Shown here piece by piece: positions 8,712-16,853 of a stretch of DNA of 64,000 nt. The number at the start of each line of letters is the position of its first letter. Position 1 is the first letter of the stretch. The position numbers and the translations under genes were made by a program. Source of the DNA: Deltaproteobacteria bacterium (GTDB lineage Bacteria > Myxococcota_A > Polyangia > Polyangiales > Ga0077539). The notes under the pieces were generated by a model. It had not been told where the DNA came from and searched no databases. It saw only the letters and a program-made list of their open reading frames with translations. The stretch lies in contig JADJAE010000001.1 in assembly GCA_016704445.1 (NCBI GenBank), positions 1-64,000 on the forward strand. The letters run 5' to 3'.

Positions 8712-10289
8712 TCAGCGGCCGGTGGGCGGCGTGATCACGTAGGGGAACATCAGGTTCTGCGTCGGAGCGCGGAAGGCCGGGAAGTGCGCGCGGCGGACGA
8801 CCCCGGCGATGCAGTCGCCCACCGGCGTACCGGCGAACTGGCCGCTCACCGTGGCGGTGCGGACGGCGCCGTCGTTGCCGATCACGATGGACACCGGCGC
8901 GGTGCCGGTCTGTCCCTGGGCGCAGGAGCGAACGGCCCCGTTGAGGGGGCCGAGCACCCCGGTGATCTGCGCGCGGCCGAGGCGCTCGGGCAGGTCGGCG
9001 GAGGGCGCCGCGGGGGCCGCCGCAGCGGCCGGGGTGGCCGTGGGCGCCGCGCGGTTGAGCAGGTCATCGACCGAGGTGGCGCGACCCGCCGCGGGAGCGG
9101 GAGCCGCAGCGGCCGCAGCCCCACCGCGAGGCGCCGCCGCAGGGGCCGCCGCGGTGGTGGGAGCAGGGGCCGCCGCGGGGCGAGCTGCAGGAGCGGGCGC
9201 AGCAGCGGGCGCCGTCGGAGCGGCGGTGCGCGCCGGGGCAGGAGCGGCCGCAGCGCGGGTGGTGGCAGCGCCCTCGGAGGCCTCGGTGCGGGCGTGGCGG
9301 CGGGCCTGCGCCTCGGGGGCGGGCTCCGGCGCGGGAGCGACGACGGCGGGAGGCGGCGGAGCGACGGCCGCGACCGGGGCGGCCTCCGCGGCGGGCGTAG
9401 GAGCGGGCTCGGCCTGGGCCACCGGGGCGGGCGACGGCACGGCCTGCGGGACGGACTCGGGCGAGTCGCTCGCGGGCGAGGTGGACTCGACCGCCGAGGG
9501 AGAGGTGGGCGCGCTGTCCCTGCTGGAGTTGTAGAGCAGGAAGGCCCCGGCCATGACGGCCATGCCGCCGATGGCCCAGAGCGGACCTCCTCCGGCGCGG
9601 CGCGGGGGCTCCGCGGCGACGACCGGCACCGCGGGCTTCGCGGTGACCATCACGTCGTCCTTCTTGGAGGCGGGCTTCGCCTCGGTCTTCGCGGGCTTCG
9701 GGGCCTCGGCCTCGGCGGGCTTCGCCTCGGCGGCGGGCGCCTTCGCGGCGGCGGGAGGCGGAGCGGAGGCCGCGGCGTCGCGCGCCATGGCCGAGAGCTG
9801 CTTGATGTCGACGATGCCGGAGCTCGTGTCGTCGGCCGCGTCGGAGATCGACGGGGCGGAGTGCGGACGAACCGACGGCACCGCGCCGGGCGCGAGGGAC
9901 GTGCGGGTCAGGGCCGCGAGGTTCTCGAGGTCCGGGTCGTGTTCGTTGGGCTCGGACATGGCAGGTCGTGTCTCCATCGGTGATGCGTCGTCGTCGAAGG
10001 CTGGTGGCGCGAGGGGATCGATCTCTCCCGCTAGGACGCGCGCCGCGCCCGGATCCTTGGCGTCTGCCTCGATGGCCGCGAGCACCCTCGCCGCGGAGGC
10101 CTCCCACTCGCTCTCCGGGCGGGCGCCCACGGGCCACGACCGCAGCGCGCGGTCGACGCGGCGGAGCGACGCGGCGTACTCCCTCGCCACCGGGTCACGG
10201 TCGAGGGCTCGCGCCAGCGCCCGCTCGGACTTCTTGTCCGAGCCGGGATCGAGGGACGCGAGGATCTTCTCTCTAAGTGCGTCGTCCAC
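8712..10289 (-). CDS. Putative anti-sigma/AgmX-like single-pass membrane protein with Ala/Pro-rich linker
   Basis: 525 residues. Residues 1-180 are cytoplasmic-looking and start with an acidic helical region (DDALREKILASLDPG). One transmembrane helix lies near 230-250 (GPLWAIGGMAVMAGAFLLYN). A very Ala/Pro-rich stretch of about 170 residues follows, then a folded C-terminal domain of about 95 residues with two Cys (AVRSCAQGQTG, VGDCIAGVV) and TonB-like features such as VRRAHFPAF, matching the AgmX/PglI C-terminal domain seen in myxobacteria. It overlaps the ECF sigma gene by 17 nt, which suggests translational coupling and an anti-sigma role (inference; there is no ZAS zinc motif). The linker could span the periplasm. 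Confidence 0.75.
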   Translation of the reverse strand: MDDALREKILASLDPGSDKKSERALARALDRDPVAREYAASLRRVDRALRSWPVGARPESEWEASAARVLAAIEADAKDPGAARVLAGEIDPLAPPAFDDDASPMETRPAMSEPNEHDPDLENLAALTRTSLAPGAVPSVRPHSAPSISDAADDTSSGIVDIKQLSAMARDAAASAPPPAAAKAPAAEAKPAEAEAPKPAKTEAKPASKKDDVMVTAKPAVPVVAAEPPRRAGGGPLWAIGGMAVMAGAFLLYNSSRDSAPTSPSAVESTSPASDSPESVPQAVPSPAPVAQAEPAPTPAAEAAPVAAVAPPPPAVVAPAPEPAPEAQARRHARTEASEGAATTRAAAAPAPARTAAPTAPAAAPAPAARPAAAPAPTTAAAPAAAPRGGAAAAAAPAPAAGRATSVDDLLNRAAPTATPAAAAAPAAPSADLPERLGRAQITGVLGPLNGAVRSCAQGQTGTAPVSIVIGNDGAVRTATVSGQFAGTPVGDCIAGVVRRAHFPAFRAPTQNLMFPYVITPPTGR

Positions 10290-10875
10290 GGTCGCCTCCA
10301 GGATTCACTGCGGGGTCGTCGGGTGCCATCGCCTCGGGGGGCAGGGCATCCCGGAGCCTCCGTCGCGCTTCGTGGACTCGCCACGCGACGGTGCCTTCAC
10401 TACAACCCAGCACCTGAGCGATTTCTTTGTACGGCAGTGACTCCACGCAGGCGAGCACCAGGGTGGTGCGCAGCGACTCGGACAATTGATCGACCGCCGC
10501 GGCCAGGGCGCGCCACGACTCCGCCTGGTCGGCGCTCTCCGAGGGGTCGCTGCCCTCCGCGGCGGTCTCGGGGACGCGCGGATCGTCGAGGTCGACCACC
10601 ACCCGGCGCTGCCGGCGGCGCTGGTTGAGCGAGACGTTGACGCAGATGCGGTAGAGCCAGGTGAAGATGTCCGCCCGGCCGTCGAAGCGCTCGATGGCGC
10701 GGAAGGCCCGGAGGAAGGTCTCCTGCACCACGTCGTCGGCGTCTCCCGCGGAGCCGGTGAGGTGCAGCGCGAGGCGGTGGATGCGGCGCTGGTGCTGACG
10801 GACGATCGACCCGAACGCGGCGCGGTCGCCCCCGCGGGCGCGCTCGAGCCACTGTGCTTCTTCGGGTGTGGTCAT
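10273..10875 (-). CDS. RNA polymerase sigma factor, ECF type (sigma-70 family)
   Basis: 200 residues from ATG 10875 (MTTPEEAQWLERARGGDRAAF). Region sigma-2 includes DADDVVQETFLRAFRAI and FTWLYRICVN. Region sigma-4 includes LSESLRTTLVLACVESLPYKEIAQ and CSEGTVAWRVHEARRRL, the helix-turn-helix for the -35 element. There is no sigma-3, as expected for ECF factors. A longer open frame upstream (to 11112) has no domain content. The AgmX-like gene follows with a 17-nt overlap, so activity is probably controlled by that membrane protein. It diverges from nadA across about 160 nt. Confidence 0.92.
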   Translation of the reverse strand: MTTPEEAQWLERARGGDRAAFGSIVRQHQRRIHRLALHLTGSAGDADDVVQETFLRAFRAIERFDGRADIFTWLYRICVNVSLNQRRRQRRVVVDLDDPRVPETAAEGSDPSESADQAESWRALAAAVDQLSESLRTTLVLACVESLPYKEIAQVLGCSEGTVAWRVHEARRRLRDALPPEAMAPDDPAVNPGGDRGRRT

Positions 10876-11038
10876 GCGAGAGAGGGAGCGGACGCCGGAG
10901 CCGATATCCTTCGGGCGCCCGGCGAGGCGGCGCGGACGATAGTCGAAGCCCTCCGCGCAAACAACATCGACACGGAGTCGCCGCGAGTGACTTCCGGGGG
11001 GCGCGGCACTAGGGTCCGAGGGCGCGCCCGGGCGCCGG

Positions 11039-12001
11039 ATGCCCACACTCGCGCAGGAGCATTGGACGATGGCGGTGGCGGACGACCTCGCGGAAGACAT
11101 CAAGCGGCTCAAGCGCGAGAAGAACGCGGTGCTGCTGGCGCACTACTACGTCGACGGCGAGGTGCAGGACGTGGCGGACTTCGTCGGCGACTCGCTGCAG
11201 CTCTCGCAGGCGGCGGCGAAGACCACGGCCGACGTGATCGTGTTCGCGGGCGTGCACTTCATGGCCGAGACCGCGAAGATCCTCAACCCCACGCGGCGGG
11301 TGGTGCTGCCCGACATGGACGCCGGGTGCTCGCTCTCCGACGGCTGCCCGGCCGACCGCTTCGCGGCCTTCACCGCGCGGCACCCCGACCACTACGTGAT
11401 CTCGTACATCAACTGCTCGTCGGGCGTGAAGGCGCTCTCCGACTGCATCTGCACCAGCTCCAACGCGGAGAAGATCGTGCGCAGCGTGCCGGAGGGTCGG
11501 CCGATCATCTTCGCCCCCGACCGCAACCTCGGCGCCTACGTCGCCAAGCAGACCGGCCGCGAGATGCTGCTCTGGCGGGGGAGCTGCATCGTCCACGAGA
11601 CCTTCTCGGAGAAGAAGCTCATCGCGCTGAAGGTGCGCCACCCCGAGGCGAAGGTGCTCGCGCACCCCGAGTGCGAGCCCCAGCTCCTCGCCATGGCCGA
11701 CTTCATCGGCTCGACCAGCGCGCTGCTCAACTACTCGAAGCAGTCCCCCGCGAGGGAGTTCATCGTGCTCACCGAGAGCGGCATCCTCCATCAGATGCGC
11801 AAGTCGTCGCCGGACAAGGAGTTCATCCCCGCGCCGCCGGACGCCAACTGCGCCTGCAACGACTGCCCCTTCATGAAGAAGAACACCCTCGAGGCGGTGC
11901 ACCGCGCGCTCGTCACGCTGGGGCCCGAGATCACCATCCCCGAAGACCTCCGCCTCAAGGCCCTGCGCCCCATCGAGCGCATGCTCGAACTCAGCGTCTA
12001 G
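11039..12001 (+). CDS. nadA: Quinolinate synthase A
   Basis: 320 residues, the usual NadA length. NadA condenses iminoaspartate with dihydroxyacetone phosphate to quinolinate in de novo NAD synthesis and needs a [4Fe-4S] cluster. Visible motifs are LAHYYVDGEVQDVADFVGDS (substrate pocket), GVHFMAETAKIL, MDAGCSLSD, YINCSSGVKALSDCICTSSN, FAPDRNLG, HPECEP and NCACNDCPFM. The three cluster cysteines correspond to those in YINCS, HPECEP and the NCACNDC region. The start is ATG 11039; a second ATG lies 11 codons in. No nadB or nadC is in the window, so the gene stands alone. Confidence 0.97.
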   Translation: MPTLAQEHWTMAVADDLAEDIKRLKREKNAVLLAHYYVDGEVQDVADFVGDSLQLSQAAAKTTADVIVFAGVHFMAETAKILNPTRRVVLPDMDAGCSLSDGCPADRFAAFTARHPDHYVISYINCSSGVKALSDCICTSSNAEKIVRSVPEGRPIIFAPDRNLGAYVAKQTGREMLLWRGSCIVHETFSEKKLIALKVRHPEAKVLAHPECEPQLLAMADFIGSTSALLNYSKQSPAREFIVLTESGILHQMRKSSPDKEFIPAPPDANCACNDCPFMKKNTLEAVHRALVTLGPEITIPEDLRLKALRPIERMLELSV

Positions 12002-12017
12002 GCCCCTAAGATCCCCC

Positions 12018-14491
12018 TCAGAAGCACGTCAGGTCGATGCCCGTGCTCGACCCGAGGCAGGTCAAGAGCAGCGCCGTCCGCTGGCAGCAGATCGCCCCGT
12101 GGTTGGTGGCGCAGCACACGGCCATCGCCCGAGTGTCCATGGGGCAGGCCATGGTGCAGCTCCCGCAGTGGGTGACGGTGTTGAGGGAGGTCTCGCAGCC
12201 GTCGTCCTCCTGGTTGTTGCAGTCCCCCCAACCCGCCGAGCACCGGTACTCGCACCGCCCCGCGGAGCACGCCGAGCTGGTGGTGTGGTACCGCTCGTTC
12301 GACGCGGGAGGGCACGCGTGGCCGCAGCGGCCGCAGTTGGCGGCGTCGCTGTAGATTCCGACCTCGCAGCCATTGGAGGCGACGCCGTCGCAGTCCTGGT
12401 AGCCGCTCGCGCAGTCCAGCACGCAGGTCGCCCGCTCGCAGCGGGTCGTGGCGTGGGGCGGCGAGCCGCACGAGGTGCCGCACGCGCCGCAGTGGGTGCG
12501 ATCGAGGTTGAGGTTGACCTCGCAGCCGTTGGCCGCAGCGCCGTCGCAGTCGCCGTAGGGAGCCACGCAGCGCCGCCGGCAGACCCCGGCCTCGCAGACC
12601 GCCTGCGCGTTGGGCCCGGCCGGGCACACGGCGCCGCAGCCGCCGCAGTGGCTCACGTTGGAGCTGACGTCGACGCAGGCCCCGGCGCACACCCGCTCTC
12701 CCGGCGCGCAGGTGAGCACGCAGGCGCCCCCGCTGCAGCTCTGCCCGGCCGCGCAGGTGCGCCCGCAGGCGCCGCAGTGGGCGCCGCTCGACGTCAGCGA
12801 GGTCTCGCACCCGTTGGCCGGGTTGCCGTCGCAGTCGCCCCAGCCCAGGCCGCACGCCCCGAGCGCGCACACGCCGTTGGAGCAGGTCGCCGACGCGTTG
12901 GCGAAGGAGCAGGCGCGCCCGCACCCGCCGCAGCTCGTCGTCGAGGCGCTCAGGTGGGTCTCGCAGCCGTTGGCCGCCGCGCCGTCGCAGTCGCCGAAGC
13001 CGGTCGCGCACGCCCCGAGCGCGCACGCGCCGCCGACGCACGACGACCCGGCGTTGGGAACGCGCACAGCCCGGCGCAGCTCCCGCAGCGCACCGGGTCG
13101 GTGTTGAGGTTCGCCTCGCAGCCGTTGGCCGCGTTGCCGTCGCAGTCCGCGAAGCCCGCCCGGCAGCTCGCGATGCCGCAGCGCCCGGCGACGCAGGCCC
13201 CGGCGGCGTTGGCCGGAGCGCAGGCCAGCCCGCAGCCGCCGCAGCTCTGCCCCCGCGAGGAGGTCGGCCTCGCAGCCGTTGGCCGCCGAGCGGTCGCAGT
13301 CGGCGTAGCCGGGGTTGCACGAGCCCAGCGAGCACGCCCCGGCCGTGCACGCCGCGACCCCGTTGCGGGCGGACGCGGGCCGCACGCGCCGCAGTTGGCG
13401 AGGTCGCTGGTCACGCGCCTCGCAGCCGTTTTGCCGTCGCAGTTCATGTAGCCCGCGGCGCACGCCCCGATGGCGCAGACGCCCCTCAAGCAGGTCGCCG
13501 CCGCGTTGGGAAACACGCAGGTCCGGCCGCAGGCGCCGCAGTTCGCCACGTCGCTGTCCGTCTGCGTCTCGCACCCGGTCACGTCGGCGAGGCAGTCCGC
13601 GGTGCCCGTCCGGCACGAGGACATCTGCATCCGGCACTCACCGTCGCGGCAGATCTGGTTCGACGCGCAGGCCCGACCGCAGGCCCCGCAGTGCGCGGTG
13701 TCGCGGTTGACGTCGACCTCGCAGCCGTTGCCCACGTTGTTGTCGCAGTTGCCGTAGCCCGACATGCAGCTCGCGATGCCGCACGCGCCCGCCGCGCACG
13801 CGCCGACCGCCCGGGGGGGAGAGCACGCGAGGCCGCAGCCGCCGCAGTGGCTCGCGCTGGTGCGGGTGTCGGCCTCGCAGCCGTTGGCCGCGTTGCCGTC
13901 GCAGTCGCCGAAGCCGGGAGCGCAGGAGCGCTGGCAGCTCCCGCCCACGCAGCGGTCGAGGGTGCCGACGCTGCCTGGGACACCGCTGCACGCGCGGTCG
14001 CACGCCCCGCAGTGCGAGGCGTCGGACTGGAGGTTGACGCAGCGGCCGCCGCAGACGGTCCCCGGGGCGGGGCAGTCGAGCGCGCAGGTGCCGCTCGCGC
14101 AGCGCTGCCCCTCGGCGCAGACGGTTCCGCAGACGCCGCAGTGTCGGCCGTTGGTCTGCAGGTCGACGCAGGCGTTGCCGCACGCGAAGAGGCTCCCCGG
14201 GCACTGGGCGCAGTAGCCCTCGGAGCACACGAGCCCGCCCACGCAGAAGGCACCCCGCGAGGCCTCCGAGCAGCAGCGGTCGCCCGTCTGCCGGCAGCCC
14301 CCGGCATCGAGGGCGCCCGCGTCGCCCGCGTCGTCGCGGGGGGCGTCGACGCCGAGGTCCGACGCGCCGTCCGACGCGCCGCCGTCCGCGGCTCGATCGC
14401 TCAGCTCGAAGCTCGTCGTGCACCCGTTGCCGAGCAGCGACCACGCCGCCAGGCTCAGGAGGAACACCAGGCTGCGTCGCCGGTCTCGCAT
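12018..14491 (-). CDS. Cys-rich repeat lipoprotein, about 820 residues, frameshifted
   Basis: The gene starts at 14491 with a lipoprotein signal (lipobox LLGNGC). An Asp/Ala-rich linker is followed by roughly fifteen units of 50-60 residues built on the pattern GxxDCDGxxxNGCE ... HCGxCGxxC. Such proteins are common surface or outer-membrane lipoproteins in Myxococcota, often mislabelled in databases, and have no established function. The reading frame jumps near 13430 (a closely spaced pair), 13388, 13262 and 13060, each time at a short homopolymer (A-run, GGGGG, CCC), with repeat units in phase on both sides. I therefore treat it as one gene ending LLLTCLGSSTGIDLTCF. The PEGA gene lies 16 nt upstream on the same strand. 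Confidence 0.8.
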
Positions 14492-14507
14492 GGGGTCGTG
14501 CTCCTCG

Positions 14508-15605
14508 CTAGAATCGTAGTTGGAGGCCGCCCGGCGCGGCGGCCACGTCCACGGTCGTCGCGCTCGCCCCGAAGCTGGTCTGGGTGAGCAGCACCACCGT
14601 CGCGACGCCCAGCGCCGCCGCCACGCCGAAGCCCACGTTGGCCACCGTGCGGAAGGTCTCGCCCCGGTCGGCGAGGTCGCGGTCGGCGGCGTCGTCGTTG
14701 TACCGGGGCCGCTGGTCGAACTCCGAGCGGGCGGCCAGCGTGAGCCCGCCGAAGACGCCGCCCACCAGCGCCGCGGCCCCGGTGGCGCACGCCCCGGCGA
14801 TGAACCACCGGGGGCTCAGCCCCCGAGCGCGCTCCATGTGGGCCGTGAGCACCCTCGACCGCTGCGGCTCGATGAGCACCTCCGCCCTCCACGACGCGAA
14901 GCCCGGCGCTCCCAGCTCGATGCGGTGCGTGCGCACGGGCAGCCGCACCGGAGAGCGCGCCACCACGCCGTCGACCCGGAGCACCGCGGAGGCGGGGGCG
15001 TTGCGCAGCACCAGGGTCCCCTCGCCCAGCGAGGCGGGCGCCGCGGCGAGGGCGACGGTGACGTCCCGAGACTCGCCCGAGGCCACCACCACCGGCGCGG
15101 CGCTCGTGGTGTAGCCCGAGCGCTGCGCCGTCACCACGTGACGCCCGGGGTTCACCGTCAGCGCCGAGGCGAGGCGCTCGCGGCTCACGGGCTCGCCGTC
15201 CAGGGACACCGTCGCGTCGGCGGGCGTCACCCGCACCCGGAGGTGCGCGATGAACCCGCGGAGCGTGGTCAGCATCCGGGTGACCTCCTGGCGTCGCTCG
15301 GGCGCGAGGTCGCTCGCTCGCCGGAGGTACTCGTCGATGGTCTGCGCCGCCTCGGCGTAGCGCCCCATCGCCTGGTAGGTGCGGCCGATGTTGAAGAGCA
15401 GGTCGACCCCGCCCGAGAGCGCCAGCGAGCGCTGGAACTCCAGCAGCGCCCCCTCGTAGTTGCGCGCCGTGAAGAGCGCCACCCCGCGCTCGTAGCGGAC
15501 CTCGGCCTCGCTCCGCTGCTGCGCCCCGGCGGGCGCCCCAGCGACGACCAGCGCCAGGACCAGGCAAGGCGCCCACGCGCGCCGCAACGAAGCTGCTCCC
15601 TTCAC
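14508..15605 (-). CDS. TPR/PEGA-domain secreted membrane protein
   Basis: 365 residues. There is a signal peptide (LVLALVVAGAPAGAQQ), then tetratricopeptide-like helices (YERGVALFTARNYEGALLEF, then FNIGRTYQAMGRYAEAA). Two PEGA-like beta domains follow (LRVRVTPADATVSLDGEPV and LVLRNAPASAVLRVDGV). Near residues 268-290 and 322-342 lie hydrophobic helices (GACATGAAALVGGVFGGLTL, GFGVAAALGVATVVLL). Proteins with this layout are frequent in Myxococcota and probably work in the envelope, but no specific function is known. It lies 16 nt upstream of the Cys-rich lipoprotein, so the two are likely one operon. Confidence 0.82.
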   Translation of the reverse strand: MKGAASLRRAWAPCLVLALVVAGAPAGAQQRSEAEVRYERGVALFTARNYEGALLEFQRSLALSGGVDLLFNIGRTYQAMGRYAEAAQTIDEYLRRASDLAPERRQEVTRMLTTLRGFIAHLRVRVTPADATVSLDGEPVSRERLASALTVNPGRHVVTAQRSGYTTSAAPVVVASGESRDVTVALAAAPASLGEGTLVLRNAPASAVLRVDGVVARSPVRLPVRTHRIELGAPGFASWRAEVLIEPQRSRVLTAHMERARGLSPRWFIAGACATGAAALVGGVFGGLTLAARSEFDQRPRYNDDAADRDLADRGETFRTVANVGFGVAAALGVATVVLLTQTSFGASATTVDVAAAPGGLQLRF

Positions 15606-15630
15606 GGGTCGATCAAAGCACAGCCCGGCG

Positions 15631-16197
15631 CTAGCGGCGACGGGTCACCGCGGCCTGGGTCACCGCGACGTCGGGGTTGGCCAGCACCTCGGTCGCCACC
15701 AGCCAGGCCTCCGTCGCCGCCTCGGCGCCCATCGCCACGGCGGCCTCGATGTCTTCCAGCGAGCCGGTCAGCACCACGGTCCCCTTGCCCCCGATGCCCC
15801 GCCCCAGGTGAAGGTCGACCAGGCGCACATCCGCCCCCTTCAGCGCAGCGTCCGCGGCGCGCACCGCGGCCGAGAGCGAGGAGAGTTCGAGCACTCCCAC
15901 GGAGCCCTCCGGGGCTCCCGCACGCACGCCACCGCCCGCCGCGACCGCGGCCAGCACGTCGGGGTGCGCGTAGGGCAGCAGCACGTGGTCGATGCGCTGC
16001 CCCGCCGCCACCTCGAGCCCGGGCACCAGGGCCTCGTCGAGCTCGGCCTCGCCTCCGTGCAGCGCGATCCAGTACTTGCCCGGGGTGATGGGCTCGGCGT
16101 GGAGCACCGAGACCACCGCGCGCTTGGCCATGGCGTCGAGCGCCACGTAACCGCGCGCGATCGACCCCAACTCCAGCAGCAGCAACGCGGGACCCAC
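15631..16197 (-). CDS. Bacterial microcompartment shell protein with two BMC domains (BMC-T)
   Basis: 188 residues from GTG 16197, preceded by a G-rich ribosome-site-like stretch; a longer TTG start at 16239 is possible. The first BMC domain opens with LLLLELGSIARGYVALDAM and contains AEPITPGKYWIALHGGEA. The second opens with SVGVLELSSLSAAVRAADAALK and contains GRGIGGKGTVVLTGSLEDIEAAV. Tandem BMC domains form pseudohexameric trimers (BMC-T) that tile microcompartment shells and often carry gated pores. No BMC-H, BMC-P or encapsulated enzyme gene is visible in the window, so this copy stands away from any compartment operon here. The neighbours are a PEGA protein and a zinc-ribbon membrane protein. 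The domain call is firm; the biological role is unknown. Confidence 0.88.
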   Translation of the reverse strand: MGPALLLLELGSIARGYVALDAMAKRAVVSVLHAEPITPGKYWIALHGGEAELDEALVPGLEVAAGQRIDHVLLPYAHPDVLAAVAAGGGVRAGAPEGSVGVLELSSLSAAVRAADAALKGADVRLVDLHLGRGIGGKGTVVLTGSLEDIEAAVAMGAEAATEAWLVATEVLANPDVAVTQAAVTRRR

Positions 16198-16283
16198 GAC
16201 GACCCCACCGCAGTACCACCCCGCGCGATCGCGGGACAAGCGCTACCCCGCGGAGGTGATAGCGTCCGCCGGAGTCGCCACCG

Positions 16284-16853
16284 ATGCACACCCGCTGCCC
16301 GCGCTGTCAGCTCGACTTCGACGCCCCCTCGCCGTGGGTGCAGTGCCCCCGCTGCGGCACCCCCTTCTCCGTCGGGCCCGCGCCTCCCCAGCAGCACCCG
16401 CCGCCGCAGCACCTGCCGCATCAGTTTCAGACGCCGCCTACGCAGCCCTCGGCGCAGCAGCAGTTCGTCCCCGCGACGCAGGCCGTCGACCCCGCGATGC
16501 TCGCGCAGGTGATGCGCTCCTCCGCGCCCGCGGTGCACCATGCTCCCCCGGCGCCCGCTTACCAGCCGGTGTATGCGCCGCCTCCGCGGCCAGGCTTCGT
16601 CGCCGACGAGGACCTCGCCGGCAGCGCCGTGCTCTCCGTCGTGCTCTCCATCGTCGCCCTCCTCGGCGGCTGCAACCCCGTCGGGCTCGTCGGGATCACC
16701 CTCGGGCTCATGGCCTACTCCGCCGCCAACAACCGTCAGATGGAGCTCGCCCGGACGCGCGCTCGCTCGGCGCGGCGCCTCGCCTGGGTCTCCGTGGGCA
16801 TCACCGCGATCGTCCTCGCGGTCGTGGTGCTCTCGCTCTTCTACGAGATCTGA
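16284..16853 (+). CDS. Zinc-ribbon membrane protein with Pro/Gln-rich linker
   Basis: 189 residues. An N-terminal zinc ribbon (CPRCQ and CPRCG) resembles the MJ0042/zinc-ribbon class. A Pro/Gln/His-rich linker covers about residues 33-110. The C-terminal part has two transmembrane helices (AVLSVVLSIVALLGGCNPVG and RLAWVSVGITAIVLAVVVLS) separated by AYSAANNRQMELARTRARSA, similar to CD225/dispanin-like or DUF4190 domains. Function unknown; proteins with this layout are common in Myxococcota. The 3' end overlaps the convergent phoR-like gene by 13 nt. Confidence 0.8.
   Translation: MHTRCPRCQLDFDAPSPWVQCPRCGTPFSVGPAPPQQHPPPQHLPHQFQTPPTQPSAQQQFVPATQAVDPAMLAQVMRSSAPAVHHAPPAPAYQPVYAPPPRPGFVADEDLAGSAVLSVVLSIVALLGGCNPVGLVGITLGLMAYSAANNRQMELARTRARSARRLAWVSVGITAIVLAVVVLSLFYEI

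Noticed and set aside
8990..9480. Direct repeats in GCC/GCG-rich DNA
   Set aside because: These are codon repeats of the Ala/Pro linker in the AgmX-like protein, not an independent repeat element or CRISPR.
9000..9534. Plus-strand Ala/Gly-rich frame looking like a secreted low-complexity protein
   Set aside because: It is the complement of the Ala/Pro linker and has no signal peptide or ribosome site.
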